A stretch of 64,000 bases of DNA from Methylomarinum sp. Ch1-1 (GCF_030717995.2 NZ_CP157744.1:181924-245923); one strand, 5' to 3'. Counted from the stretch's first letter, positions 35,880 to 44,151 are shown. Notes: generated by a model not told the origin, from the letters alone. A program made the numbers and translations.

Positions 35880-36092
35880 TCAACGTGAACACAGCCCCTT
35901 CTTGCGCTCCGCAAAGAACTCCTCGAATGTCAGCGCCTCCGTTTGCTCCAGCGCGTTACGAATGTTCTTCAGTGTTTCGGCCTTTGCGCGGTCAAACGCT
36001 TCACGGTGTTTTTCTAGCACTGCTTCGTGCGGGCGCGGGTTGTAGTACCCGTCAATACGGGAGGCTGCGTTCTGCTTCTCGTAGCGGTTCAT
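35880..36092 (-). CDS. Integron-cassette gene 3, hypothetical, 70 aa
   Basis: The start is set at ATG 36092 (MNRYEKQNAASRIDG) with CGGAG eight bases upstream; the longer frame would begin inside attC. The protein is basic and helical with a FEEFFAERKKG end. It begins 26 bases after the attC at 36118-36196, as cassette genes do. I see no attC after its stop, so the distal end of the cassette may be lost. Function unknown. Confidence 0.6.
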   Translation of the reverse strand: MNRYEKQNAASRIDGYYNPRPHEAVLEKHREAFDRAKAETLKNIRNALEQTEALTFEEFFAERKKGLCSR

Positions 36093-36117
36093 TTTCTTTC
36101 TCCGTAGTCGGTTCAGC

Positions 36118-36196
36118 ACCTAACAAGGCGCATTAACATTTGTTCCCTTCGGTCACGCGACAGCCGCCGCGCTTCGCGCTCTGGCTGCCGTTAGGC
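36118..36196 (-). repeat. attC recombination site of cassette 2 (79 bp)
   Basis: On the minus strand it opens with GCCTAAC (RYYYAAC), overlapping the stop codon of the 36191 gene, and ends with GTTAGGT (GTTRRRY). Between them lie imperfect inverted arms (GGCAGCC.../...GGCGGCTG and TTAATGCGCC). This is the structure of an integron attC site, GC-rich against the surrounding DNA. Confidence 0.8.
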
Positions 36197-36463
36197 TTCC
36201 ATGATCTGTCGCATCTCCTCCGCAGACACGTACACGGTTCGTTTCGTGTTCGGCACCATCTTCGACAACAATCCTTTTTCTGGTTCGCGCTTCGCCATAC
36301 GAAACTCCGCTCCGGTTACGCGCATCGTGTCGCTGTATCGGAGATCATCACCTAGCCAAGCAGCGTGATACAGACGGAAGTTATCCGGCACCTCGCTGAG
36401 TTTTTGCAGCGCAATCTTGCCGAAAGGCTGCTCTTCAAAGACGCTGTCTATCATGTCAGTCAT
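36191..36463 (-). CDS. Integron-cassette gene 2, hypothetical, 90 aa
   Basis: ATG at 36463 with GGAG seven bases upstream, 12 bases past the end of the upstream attC. The encoded protein (PFGKIALQKLSEVPDNFRLY, then YVSAEEMRQIMEA) is soluble and unrecognised. The stop codon is embedded in its own attC, a usual cassette layout. The frame can be extended to a TTG at 36475, but that would start in attC. No promoter of its own. Confidence 0.65.
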   Translation of the reverse strand: MTDMIDSVFEEQPFGKIALQKLSEVPDNFRLYHAAWLGDDLRYSDTMRVTGAEFRMAKREPEKGLLSKMVPNTKRTVYVSAEEMRQIMEA

Positions 36464-36475
36464 TGCAATCTCCAA

Positions 36476-36528
36476 GCCTAACCACAGTGTCGAGTAGACG
36501 CGTGGAAGTCAGGCGGTTTTCGTTAAGT
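36476..36528 (-). repeat. attC recombination site of cassette 1 (53 bp)
   Basis: Minus strand: ACTTAAC (RYYYAAC) at one end, GTTAGGC (GTTRRRY) at the other, with short inverted arms between. It follows the 36557-36769 gene by about 28 bases and precedes cassette gene 2. Confidence 0.7.
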
Positions 36529-36556
36529 ATCGCGGCCGCGCTGCTCATGCTGACCA

Positions 36557-36769
36557 TTATGCGGCGTTGTAATACTCAATGGCTTCAGCCAAGTCTGGCC
36601 CGGTGTAGACGACCTGATTGCTGTTGATGAATTCGTACCACACGCGCTTTCCGACGGGGTCGGTAACAACATCGATGGCTTTGTTCTTCCCGTCGCCGTA
36701 CTGCCCACAAAGCCGTGCCTTCGGGAAAAACATAAGAAAATCGTCTTTAGTTACTTCGTGGTTTCGCAT
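36557..36769 (-). CDS. Integron-cassette gene 1, hypothetical, 70 aa
   Basis: A small soluble protein (KDDFLMFFPKARLCGQYGDG, KRVWYEFINSNQVVYTG) followed by an attC. It is the first cassette of the array and the nearest to the promoter at 36887-36914, as expected of a cassette array read from one end. Upstream, GTTATGC at the start codon is only a partial GTTRRRY, so the upstream attI/attC junction is not clear. Function unknown. Confidence 0.6.
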   Translation of the reverse strand: MRNHEVTKDDFLMFFPKARLCGQYGDGKNKAIDVVTDPVGKRVWYEFINSNQVVYTGPDLAEAIEYYNAA

Positions 36770-37277
36770 AACAAAATTTTCAAAGAGTAAATACGCTACA
36801 TAGAACGGAATATAAGGATTCTTTTTCTGGACCTAGTCATGTTTGGTGTTGAAAGCTCAAGCAGAAAAAAATGTATTTTAATATATATATTACCACATTT
36901 TCATAGATTATCAAAACCCTCCTGTCCCGAGTTTTTTAAATTTGAAAAATTTCCTTTGCATTAATTATTTGAGTATGAGATTAGGCTTAAGGATTCGGTT
37001 ATCCAGAATTAACGACAGCACTATGCCGACTTATTATTTGATAAATCCATTTGTTCTTGATATCAATGGCATAGGGATCTATCTGTCTATAGGTATTTTT
37101 TACCATATTTTTTCTGTCATCCTGTTATTGTGATACTTTAGTCATTAAGCAGCTTTTTTAGCAGCTATGATAAGCCCACGATTAAGCAGAATTAACGATC
37201 AAACTTGGCGGCATTGCGAGATTAAAGCGCTTTTGCCGCCCTGGTAAAATAAAAATTATTTTCAAATTTTTTGCACT
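36770..37277. other. AT-rich intergenic region between cassettes and HTH gene
   Basis: 508 bases without a convincing gene. A 63-codon plus-strand frame (36942-37133) lacks a ribosome site and looks random. The region holds the cassette promoter (36887-36914) and two copies of CAGAATTAACGA (about 37006 and 37179), which could be an operator. The divergent promoter of the HTH-like gene should also be here. Confidence 0.4.
36887..36914 (-). promoter_or_regulatory. Promoter driving the cassette array (TGTGGTAATAT)
   Basis: Minus strand: TTGATA, 16 bases, then TGTGG-TAATAT with TATATAT after it. It lies ~118 bases upstream of the first cassette ATG, is close to consensus, and belongs to the shared plasmid promoter family. 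Confidence 0.55.
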
Positions 37278-37577
37278 ATGTCTAATTATAATTTTGATCA
37301 ATCACTGTGCGAACTGTCTTTACATATTAAAATTTATCGGGAGACCGTTTTGCAGCAAACTCATGAACAGTTTTCGCGCAATACAGGGTTTGCAGTCGAA
37401 ACAATTATGAACCTAGAGGAAGGGCGTCTTGAGTGTGTGTCAGCCCAAGATCTTCTTTATTTTCTCGATAAAATGGGCTGCCTTAATGATTTGCTTGGTC
37501 TAATGGATAAACAGGACGAAGCACTGGACAAGATGGCCGATTATATTGCCGGACTTGAAATAAGAAATCCGCTTTAA
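37278..37577 (+). CDS. Small HTH (XRE-like) protein, possible HipB-type partner
   Basis: 99 aa. Residues ~20-60 have the spacing of a Cro/CI helix-turn-helix (ETVLQQTHEQFSRNTGFAVETIMNLEEGR), and the rest is helical (LLYFLDKMGCLNDLLGLMDKQ). Such proteins often pair with HipA kinases as antitoxin and repressor, and a HipA-like gene lies right next to it. However, the two are convergent (eight bases between stops), not in the usual hipB-hipA operon. There is no clear ribosome site. Confidence 0.55.
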   Translation: MSNYNFDQSLCELSLHIKIYRETVLQQTHEQFSRNTGFAVETIMNLEEGRLECVSAQDLLYFLDKMGCLNDLLGLMDKQDEALDKMADYIAGLEIRNPL

Positions 37578-37585
37578 ACTAATAG

Positions 37586-38902
37586 CTAACCTAGGCGAAT
37601 ATCATTTTCTTGGTTTGATACGTTCATCGATTGCATTGCCTCTAGCTCATGAACCATTGATTTTAAACGATCTGGATCAATGATTTTTTTGAACAGGGCT
37701 TTGTCCTTTTCGTTTAGATTAGCCTTATCCATAAGAGGCTCCGAATCGATCGCGGCTTGAGCAACCCGCGTTGCAATCGTTTTTGCTCTATCGAATGATA
37801 TGCCTAGCTTTTCCGCTGTCTGTACCACAAACGCACCGGTCATAAAGTTGTGTTGATCCGCACGAGTGTAATTACATAGATGAGTATCAAACGGTGAATT
37901 CCAAGGATCTGGCACTAGGTCGAAGTTTGGTGAAAGTCGATATTTGCCGTCTTTATTGAGAATGATCTCCAGGTTTCGCAAATGGTTGTCTGTAATATTA
38001 CAGATTCCGACCAAAATCATCCTTGCATAAAGCTCTTCGACATCTTCTTCAGGGTGATCGGACGCCTGGCGAATTGCGTCCGCAATATCCAAATAGTCAA
38101 CCGAAGACATATTGGTTTTATTAGCGTTATCTACTCCCACCAGCGTAGCCAGCGAAATTGTATGATGACGGAGCTGCTTTGATCTGTCGAAACGCTCGAT
38201 TAGAAAAATATCCTCACCATTCTCACTTGCCGGCAGCACCCAAGAGCGAGGAGTTTCTATTCCAGCAGACCTTGATATTCCCAAGGTAACATGTTCCATT
38301 TTAGCCATATTATATGGGTCAAAAGGCGCATTAAATTTAGCCATCATATCTATGCCTTTCAATTGGAACTGTGCTTTTGGTCGAGATCCACCGCCTTCAA
38401 TAACCGCCCACTTGGTTTGCTCATCATAAATTGGTTGCCCACGATTATGACGACCCATGAGAAAATCAATTGACTTTCGTTCTATTTCCCTAAGAATTTC
38501 AATTCCTCTTACCGGAGACTCCACCCCTGGCTTTTTATAACAACGAAAACGTAGACCCTTAGATGTCCGTGATCCCAACCAAAACATTCGTTCTATATCT
38601 GACATCTGAGCATAGCCGGGATACTCTTCAACCAGTTGTTTAGATCCCCAATGACCAGGCAAAGTGTCACGAAATACGCCGTGCAAGGTATGATGATGAG
38701 GAGGCTTAAAAGATTTTTGCACTCCTTTAATCAAATGAACGGGATCAAGGCTGGGGCCGTCATAATGAGCAGAATAAACAAAGCCTGAAACAAGGTTATT
38801 CAATAGAATATAGCCGGCTGTCTCATAACCAGGATTGCCTTGATTATGACCAAGAAAAATATCAACCGCAATAAAGCGGGTCTCCTGCTGAATCGATCCC
38901 AT
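37586..38902 (-). CDS. HipA-like serine/threonine kinase
   Basis: 438 aa. HipA-family marks: an N-terminal domain with GHWGSKQLVEEYPGY, GGGSRPKAQF near residue 170, FLIERFDRSK, the catalytic CNITDNHLRNLEIIL near 305 (family NxDDHxxN) and RLSPNFDLVPDPWN near 325 (the Asp of LSPAYDL). The first Asp of the usual NTDDH becomes NITDNH, keeping Asp and His. HipA toxins phosphorylate glutamyl-tRNA synthetase or other targets and cause dormancy. Here it may act as a plasmid maintenance or regulatory kinase. The partner antitoxin is uncertain (see 37278). Confidence 0.8.
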   Translation of the reverse strand: MGSIQQETRFIAVDIFLGHNQGNPGYETAGYILLNNLVSGFVYSAHYDGPSLDPVHLIKGVQKSFKPPHHHTLHGVFRDTLPGHWGSKQLVEEYPGYAQMSDIERMFWLGSRTSKGLRFRCYKKPGVESPVRGIEILREIERKSIDFLMGRHNRGQPIYDEQTKWAVIEGGGSRPKAQFQLKGIDMMAKFNAPFDPYNMAKMEHVTLGISRSAGIETPRSWVLPASENGEDIFLIERFDRSKQLRHHTISLATLVGVDNANKTNMSSVDYLDIADAIRQASDHPEEDVEELYARMILVGICNITDNHLRNLEIILNKDGKYRLSPNFDLVPDPWNSPFDTHLCNYTRADQHNFMTGAFVVQTAEKLGISFDRAKTIATRVAQAAIDSEPLMDKANLNEKDKALFKKIIDPDRLKSMVHELEAMQSMNVSNQENDIRLG

Positions 38903-38943
38903 GTATTATCAATGCCAAACTAAACCGTGGAAGCTTAATTTAA

Positions 38944-39432
38944 TTAAAATTCGGCGTTCTTTGCTAGCTTTTTCAATGCCGAAAGGTGCCTCGATGATTT
39001 TGCGGATTCAGAGCCGGTTGATTTTTGCACAATCGGTTCAACTCTTACCGGTTCCTGATCAGCTTGATTCACAAAATGACGATGCTCAATCTTTTCCATG
39101 TCAAAATCTTCAAAATCACTCTCATCGGCTTCTCTTTGTTCCGGACCTACATCAACATCGTTGGCTATTGAAATAGGCTCAACAACTTTGGGCCTAGGAT
39201 TAATGCTCGAGTTCGTTTCCAGACCTGAAGACGGCTTCTTTAAAAAATCTTGAAGCAACCCTTTAGGGGTTGATGCAATAATTTTATCTATTAACTCGTT
39301 TTTTATTATTGCCGCACTTGACTTAGGTGCGCCAGATTGAGCATGTTGATGCTCCAGCCAATTCATAATTATGCGATCCATGGAGCCGCTTTCCTTGAGG
39401 CGCAAGGATATATGACGGCGAGCCTGCTTCAT
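38944..39432 (-). CDS. ParR/StbB-like partition adaptor
   Basis: 162 aa. The basic N-terminal ~50 residues (RRHISLRLKESGSMDRIIMNWLEHQ) look like a ribbon-helix-helix DNA-binding domain, followed by a disordered acidic middle and a short basic tail (SALKKLAKNAEF). This is the expected partner layout in ParM/StbA operons: DNA binding at the centromere and a C-terminal tail contacting the filament. It overlaps the 89-aa gene by four bases and has the strong site GGAGGGGAT. Name based on context and layout only. Confidence 0.6.
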   Translation of the reverse strand: MKQARRHISLRLKESGSMDRIIMNWLEHQHAQSGAPKSSAAIIKNELIDKIIASTPKGLLQDFLKKPSSGLETNSSINPRPKVVEPISIANDVDVGPEQREADESDFEDFDMEKIEHRHFVNQADQEPVRVEPIVQKSTGSESAKSSRHLSALKKLAKNAEF

Positions 39433-39698
39433 ATCCCTCCCCTCTTTAGAAGCGACAATGCGCCTATATCTTCCATAAATTTATCAATATCTTTCATAAT
39501 TTTGCCATGATAAAAACGTAATATCGTCCATCCGGGTGTGGTTCGGCCGCCTGAATCCACTTTGATTTCGACCGCCTGCACGGCGCCGACGGCGCAACCC
39601 TCAAGAATAATCGTGAACGGATACAGCCGAAACATCTTGGCTCGCTTTCGTCGATCCAGGAGTTGACGAGCCCGGGCCGATTGATCAAAGCCAATCAA
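39429..39698 (-). CDS. Hypothetical protein within the partition operon, 89 aa
   Basis: A small basic protein (SARARQLLDRRKRAKMFRLY, then EGCAVGAVQAVEIKVDSGG) between parM and parR-like genes. The open frame starts at TTG 39698; the Met at 39635 is an alternative. The stop overlaps the parR-like start, so it is probably real and translated. Unknown function. The 120 bases between it and parM contain GTAACATTGTTAC (39791-39803) and a TTTAACCC/GGGTTAAA pair, which may be operator or centromere elements. Confidence 0.5.
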   Translation of the reverse strand: MIGFDQSARARQLLDRRKRAKMFRLYPFTIILEGCAVGAVQAVEIKVDSGGRTTPGWTILRFYHGKIMKDIDKFMEDIGALSLLKRGGI

Positions 39699-39818
39699 TC
39701 CTATTCACGCATAGCTTAAAGGGATTTAACCCGGGGTGAATAAGTCGAGGACTCAAGGGTTAAACCATCCTTCCACTTCTCAAAAGAGGAGTAACATTGT
39801 TACAGTTTTTCTCGCACA

Positions 39819-40853
39819 CTATTCTTTATTTTTTAAATAAATAAGCATTCCTTTTGCTACAGCATAAAATGAATCATCCATAACTTCTAAATGATGAATG
39901 GAGCTCTTGATAGCCGGCGCGAAATGATTGGCGCCTCCGCCGGTTATAAACACACGCATTTCACCGGCGCCGTTCCAAGATTCCTTGTTACCATCTTCCC
40001 GATTAATTTCGTCAATTACCTTGCCAGCAACTGACATAGCCAAATCATTCACCATCCCAGTTATGTCATGAACCTGACCTTGATGGCGATATCGTTTTTG
40101 CGTACAAATTTGCTCATACCGTGAATCATCGGTAACGAATCCTTTATGCTTTAACTCCTCTCTTAACTTCCCGTGAAGCTCGGACATGCCAACAGAAAGG
40201 CCACCACCTAATCGTGGCACAAACCGCATGCCATTAATCACGCTGAACCCAGTGGTGTATGTTCCAACATCGATACACCCAACATAATCATCCAATACAG
40301 ATTCATCATTGGCTGCAGCATAAAACAACGTTGCAGCCGCCTGAGGAATGAGCACCGCTTCGATCTCGACACTGTGCTCTATTCCCTGAAATACAAACTC
40401 ATGCGATCGATTTAAAACCTTCAAGACACGATCTCTATCACGAGTAAAATAAGATTGCGGAATGCCGGTGGCTAATTTAATTTTTCCGGTCGTAATACCA
40501 AGGTTACCGATGACTCGATAAATCAACGCCATCCAACCTTCAGAGCCGGCCCAGTCTTCGGTCAAAGTTGAAAATCGTTCATTAGCTTTGCCGCCAAAGT
40601 TAAAAGCTGATATGCCCGTTAAATAGGACTGCCCTCCAAATGTCACCACTTCATCAGACAGTACTCCGAAATCACCGTCGCTAGTAAAAGGACACACCAA
40701 TGAAGGTAAGTTGTTCTCGCTCACACCATTTGTATATTTTGTAAAACCACTACCAACATCAATAGCAATCTCCATCGGAACCGTAAATTCAAGCTTGTTG
40801 TTCTTCATGATTGCTTGCGTTCCTGCTTCTGTTACTTCTGTTAAATCAGTCAT
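39819..40853 (-). CDS. parM: ParM/StbA-like actin-family partition ATPase
   Basis: 344 aa. Actin-fold motifs: PMEIAIDVGSGFTKY (phosphate 1, ~30), GCIDVGTYTTGF (phosphate 2, ~197) and VFITGGGANHF (adenosine, ~304). It forms ATP-driven filaments that push plasmid copies apart, with an adaptor bound to a centromere. It is the first gene of a three-gene operon; the promoter (40895-40924) and 42-bp repeats (40953-41060) lie directly upstream, where parC is found in R1-type systems. Confidence 0.85.
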   Translation of the reverse strand: MTDLTEVTEAGTQAIMKNNKLEFTVPMEIAIDVGSGFTKYTNGVSENNLPSLVCPFTSDGDFGVLSDEVVTFGGQSYLTGISAFNFGGKANERFSTLTEDWAGSEGWMALIYRVIGNLGITTGKIKLATGIPQSYFTRDRDRVLKVLNRSHEFVFQGIEHSVEIEAVLIPQAAATLFYAAANDESVLDDYVGCIDVGTYTTGFSVINGMRFVPRLGGGLSVGMSELHGKLREELKHKGFVTDDSRYEQICTQKRYRHQGQVHDITGMVNDLAMSVAGKVIDEINREDGNKESWNGAGEMRVFITGGGANHFAPAIKSSIHHLEVMDDSFYAVAKGMLIYLKNKE

Positions 40854-40894
40854 GAACCATATCTCCTTAAGATATTTTTGATTTTATTAGATAT

Positions 40895-40924
40895 ATATTA
40901 CCACACCTTTTTTAACTCAGTTAA
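40895..40924 (-). promoter_or_regulatory. parM promoter (TGTGGTAATAT)
   Basis: Minus strand: TTAACT, 18 bases, TGTGG-TAATAT followed by ATATAT. Forty-two bases before the ATG. Member of the shared promoter family. Confidence 0.55.
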
Positions 40925-40952
40925 GCCCCTCCCCTTCATTAGTCATATAAAA

Positions 40953-41060
40953 TGCCGCACTTTTAGCGGCTTTTTTGGCAGCGCGCACATAAAGTGCCGC
41001 ACTTTTAGCGGCTTTTTTGGCAGCGCGCACACAAAGTGCCGCACTTTTAGCGGCTTTTTT
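40953..41060. repeat. Three 42-bp direct repeats upstream of parM
   Basis: Units begin at 40953, 40995 and 41037 (the last partial). Each contains GCCGC-ACTTTTA-GCGGC followed by TTTTTT, i.e. a plus-strand terminator-like hairpin, and a spacer GGCAGCGCGCACA. The position upstream of parM suggests a centromere (parC) bound by the ParR-like protein. The triple terminator would also block plus-strand transcription running into the parM operon. On the minus strand the repeats can be read as KAAKSAA-rich peptide, most likely by chance. Confidence 0.7.
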
Positions 41061-41694
41061 AACGGCGCTTGGTGACACCTTATAATAAATTGCGCCTCTA
41101 GCATTTAGCTTCCCCACTAATAAGCCAGATGAATGCCGTCAACTTCATGATCGCTAAAAAACTGAAACAATATGACGCCGTTAAGCAAAGTGACGCATAA
41201 GGATTAAACCAATACCTTTCTTTATTCACTTAACTCAACAGCGCCAACCAAGAAATTAGCGACAAGTTGCTCATCAATCGCCAGCCCAAGGCAAAACCTT
41301 AGTTCCATGATGTTTATTACTCTCTGAATAAAGACATCGCAGCGCGTTAACCAAGCATTTTATTTTGCTTGATTAACATAGGTAGTGAGTTAATCAGGCT
41401 TTTTTATCTGTTTGATAGCCTTTCGTCGTTTGGATTATTGAGGGCTGGCTTAAAAAACAATCCCTGGGATCCGCTTTTATTAGTAACCGGGTTAAAATGT
41501 GACAAAGCAGCCCTCCAATCTCAGTAGATGCATGATTGTCAGAAAGAGGGACTATTGAAGCTGATCAGGAGACAACCCTTTTTGTTTGGCCGAGACGCTA
41601 TTAACAAGAAGGCAAATCGAGTTTAAAATGAAAAAAGCAAAAGTTTAATTAAACTATCTTAATGTGGTGTATCATAATGCTGTTAAATATATCG
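41061..41694. other. Intergenic region before dotD
   Basis: About 630 bases with no convincing gene. It holds a long hairpin at 41346-41377 (GTTAACCAAGCA/TGCTTGATTAAC), short frames of under 30 codons, and the dotD promoter (TATCAT at 41670-41675, preceded by TGTGG). It separates the divergent parM and dotDCB operons and could contain an origin of transfer, though I see no relaxase-site signature I can name. Confidence 0.4.
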
Positions 41695-42165
41695 ATGAAA
41701 AAACGGCTTGTTTTAGCTGTGGCGCCATCACTGCTCTTTATGGGGTGCGCTTCCAAACCAACGCCTATTCCCGTTGAGCCAGACAACACAGTCCTTATAA
41801 GTATTTCTGAATCAGCCAAGAAAATTCAGGAGGAGCTCAACGTGATAGCAAAGGTTGAGCAGCACAACTCTCCAGACATCAAGCTATATAAAAGACCAGA
41901 AAAAGGTCCGCTGACAAAATTGATAAATTTGCGCTGGCATGGCGATGCAGTGCCAGCTGTCGAAACAGTTGCAAAACTTATCGGTTACGAATTCGACGCA
42001 AAAGGCAAAAAGCCAGTTGTTCCAGCAATTATTGATATTGACGCAAAAAATCAAAGTGCATTTGATGTTCTTGAAGATATCGGGATACAAGCGGGACATC
42101 AAATAGGGGTTTTGTTAAGCGAAGATCTTAAACTGATTAAAGTGGTCTACGGTAGTCGCAAGTAA
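41695..42165 (+). CDS. dotD: DotD (TraH-like) outer-membrane lipoprotein
   Basis: 156 aa from the ATG at 41695, giving a typical lipoprotein signal KKRLVLAVAPSLLFMGC with the lipobox Cys; a longer frame starts 11 codons earlier. The C-terminal part (GVLLSEDLKLIKVVYG) forms the secretin N-domain-like fold known for DotD. It anchors the DotC-DotD-DotH ring in the outer membrane. First gene of the dotD-dotC-dotB-icmT operon, matching R64 traHIJK. Confidence 0.8.
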   Translation: MKKRLVLAVAPSLLFMGCASKPTPIPVEPDNTVLISISESAKKIQEELNVIAKVEQHNSPDIKLYKRPEKGPLTKLINLRWHGDAVPAVETVAKLIGYEFDAKGKKPVVPAIIDIDAKNQSAFDVLEDIGIQAGHQIGVLLSEDLKLIKVVYGSRK

Positions 42166-42178
42166 TTAAGAGGTCCTA

Positions 42179-43003
42179 ATGAAATCAAAAATAGTGTTAT
42201 TTTTGCTGGCTGGGGCAACTCTTTATTGCCAATCCAGTGTCTCCGCGACACCAAGCAATCTAGATGAGCTAACAAATCTTAGTCAGAATAGCGCGGAAAA
42301 TTCACATTATGTCGACGGGATTCCATCCTCTGAAATTGATCAGCTTCGCTATAAGGCTATGATTGAAGCAGCTCAAGTATTGGGACTGCAAGAAGGCATC
42401 AAACACAGGCAAGAGCAAATAAATGACGAATTAGCGGAAATCGCCGATGAGCTAAACCGAATATATAATTTTCGAGCTCTCCTCTTAAATGACGGGATTA
42501 TGATTCCACCTGTTATTGACGAAGTGGAAGGTTCTCTCAAAATTGAAGAGGACGGATCTATTAATGCTAGTGAGCGCACCTATATTATTCGTAAAGATGC
42601 AAAGCTAACGATTGATCCTCCTTCCTGGCGCAGCCATCTCATTCATCATTACGGTGTTACCGACCGGATCAATAAGGCGATCTTGCCTAAGACAGATAAA
42701 GAGCAACTGATATGGAAGAAAAGTATCGAGGAAGCCTGGAATAAAGGGATTGATCAGGCCAACTATATGTTTTCCATTAATCTGAATCGTCTTACCCGAG
42801 ATTATCTTGGTATGGCAAGATTTAAATCACTAGCCAAACAGAGAATTGTTGATATCCCCATGGTGGCTCGAGGCGACCTAGGTATTCGGGTTAACGGCAG
42901 AAAGTTGGACATTGGTCAAAACACTTTCCGTATCACCAACCATTCATCCTTTCAAACTAAAGGATGGAAAGCCTTTGGATCAATTGCTCAAGGGGAGCGG
43001 TAA
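42179..43003 (+). CDS. dotC: DotC (TraI-like) outer-membrane core protein
   Basis: 274 aa with an N-terminal signal peptide (FLLAGATLYCQSSVSA). Family patches include RYKAMIEAAQVLGLQEG, NFRALLLNDGIMIPPVIDE, PPSWRSHLIHHYG and GIDQANYMFSINLNRLTRDY. AGAGGTCCT precedes the ATG. A Cys at ~14-19 in the signal is not in a convincing lipobox, unlike in many DotC lipoproteins. Confidence 0.85.
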   Translation: MKSKIVLFLLAGATLYCQSSVSATPSNLDELTNLSQNSAENSHYVDGIPSSEIDQLRYKAMIEAAQVLGLQEGIKHRQEQINDELAEIADELNRIYNFRALLLNDGIMIPPVIDEVEGSLKIEEDGSINASERTYIIRKDAKLTIDPPSWRSHLIHHYGVTDRINKAILPKTDKEQLIWKKSIEEAWNKGIDQANYMFSINLNRLTRDYLGMARFKSLAKQRIVDIPMVARGDLGIRVNGRKLDIGQNTFRITNHSSFQTKGWKAFGSIAQGER

Positions 43004-43005
43004 TA

Positions 43006-44139
43006 ATGAATCACGCAATGTATGAATCCGAGCCGTTAACACACTGGATGCTGGACGACTTCAATAATTTTTTGATTTGGGCTGCTGAATTAAACTGCTC
43101 AGATATTAATCTTGTCCCTAATGATCCGGTATGGATAAAAGTATATGGCGATTGGCATGCTGTCACGCGCCGACCAGTAGGCGCCGGCGAAATCCGTGAT
43201 CTACTTGACGCAATAACGGGCAGCCCTTCATCCTCTGCAAGGACAGCAGGTGCTGAAGCTTTGGATTTTCGTCATGAAATCAAATTAGACCGCAGTCGAA
43301 AAATTCGCTTCAGGGTAAATGCAACCTCCTGTCGTGACGGATTTTCTTCTGGGATCAACATGGTCATGAGGTCAATTCCGGATACCCCGCCTGACTTGGA
43401 AGAATTGAACTTAGAGCCAGGCATTTTATCTAGCTGCTTCCCGAGCAATGGATTGGTTTTGGTGGCCGGCGTGATGGGCTCAGGGAAGTCTACCTTAATT
43501 TCATCTATTCTTGGCGAGATCATTAAGAAGCATAAAAAAAATGTCGCGACCTATGAGGCCCCTATTGAATTTGACCTGATGTCGATCCCAAGAAAGTCTG
43601 GTCCTATCGTCCAGGCGGAAGTTCCGTCTCACCTAGAATCGTTTTCGGATGCGATACGCGCGACAACACGTAAAGCGCAAGATGTTTGCTTAATCGGGGA
43701 GCTTAGAGATCTCGAAACCATGAAAGGCATGATCACTATGTCTGAAGTTGGCGTGGCCGCATATGGCACAGTGCATACGCGAAGCGTTGCAGAAACTCCA
43801 TCCCGAATCATCAATTCATTTCCTGATGATGTACAAAACCAGATTGCTGTCACCCTATTGTCAAGCTTGAAGCTTATTATCTATCAGCGCCTAGTAAAAA
43901 GCGTTGACGGCAAGCGAGTGGCTTTAAGGGAATTTTATGCGTTCGATGATGAAGATAAAAATCATTTAATTGACAACAAGGCAAACTTGTATCATGAGAT
44001 TTCTGCGTTAATAGAGCGCAAGGGCCAGTCATTATTATCAGATGCACAAAAAAAGTTTCGCCAAGGCATTATTGATCAAGAAACATTTCATTTAATCGAG
44101 GAAGAATTCTCGTCAAAAAAATTAGCTAGAGCAGCATGA
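43006..44139 (+). CDS. dotB: DotB (TraJ-like) hexameric T4SS ATPase
   Basis: 377 aa from the ATG at 43006, chosen because GGGGAG lies nine bases upstream and dotC ends at 43003. Walker A GVMGSGKSTL near residue 156, Walker B VCLIGELRDLET near 228 and the His box GTVHTRSVAETPSRI. It is a VirB11/PilT-type ATPase that docks on DotO at the channel base. It has a C-terminal helical extension (KKFRQGIIDQETFHLIEEEF). Confidence 0.9.
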   Translation: MNHAMYESEPLTHWMLDDFNNFLIWAAELNCSDINLVPNDPVWIKVYGDWHAVTRRPVGAGEIRDLLDAITGSPSSSARTAGAEALDFRHEIKLDRSRKIRFRVNATSCRDGFSSGINMVMRSIPDTPPDLEELNLEPGILSSCFPSNGLVLVAGVMGSGKSTLISSILGEIIKKHKKNVATYEAPIEFDLMSIPRKSGPIVQAEVPSHLESFSDAIRATTRKAQDVCLIGELRDLETMKGMITMSEVGVAAYGTVHTRSVAETPSRIINSFPDDVQNQIAVTLLSSLKLIIYQRLVKSVDGKRVALREFYAFDDEDKNHLIDNKANLYHEISALIERKGQSLLSDAQKKFRQGIIDQETFHLIEEEFSSKKLARAA

Positions 44140-44151
44140 GAGGTATTTACG

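Noticed and set aside
36942..37133. 63-aa hydrophobic plus-strand ORF
   Set aside because: No ribosome site and AT-rich intergenic context; likely chance.
39494..39694. 66-aa ORF overlapping the 89-aa partition-operon gene
   Set aside because: The 89-aa frame is coupled to the parR-like gene by a four-base overlap, while this one has no such support.
40917..41117. 66-aa minus-strand ORF rich in KAAKSAA, histone H1-like
   Set aside because: It is produced by reading the 42-bp hairpin repeats, has no ribosome site and is explained better by terminator/centromere repeats.
41061..41694. oriT
   Set aside because: The divergent intergenic position is suitable and hairpins exist, but no nic-like consensus or adjacent relaxase gene can be seen, so I did not call it.
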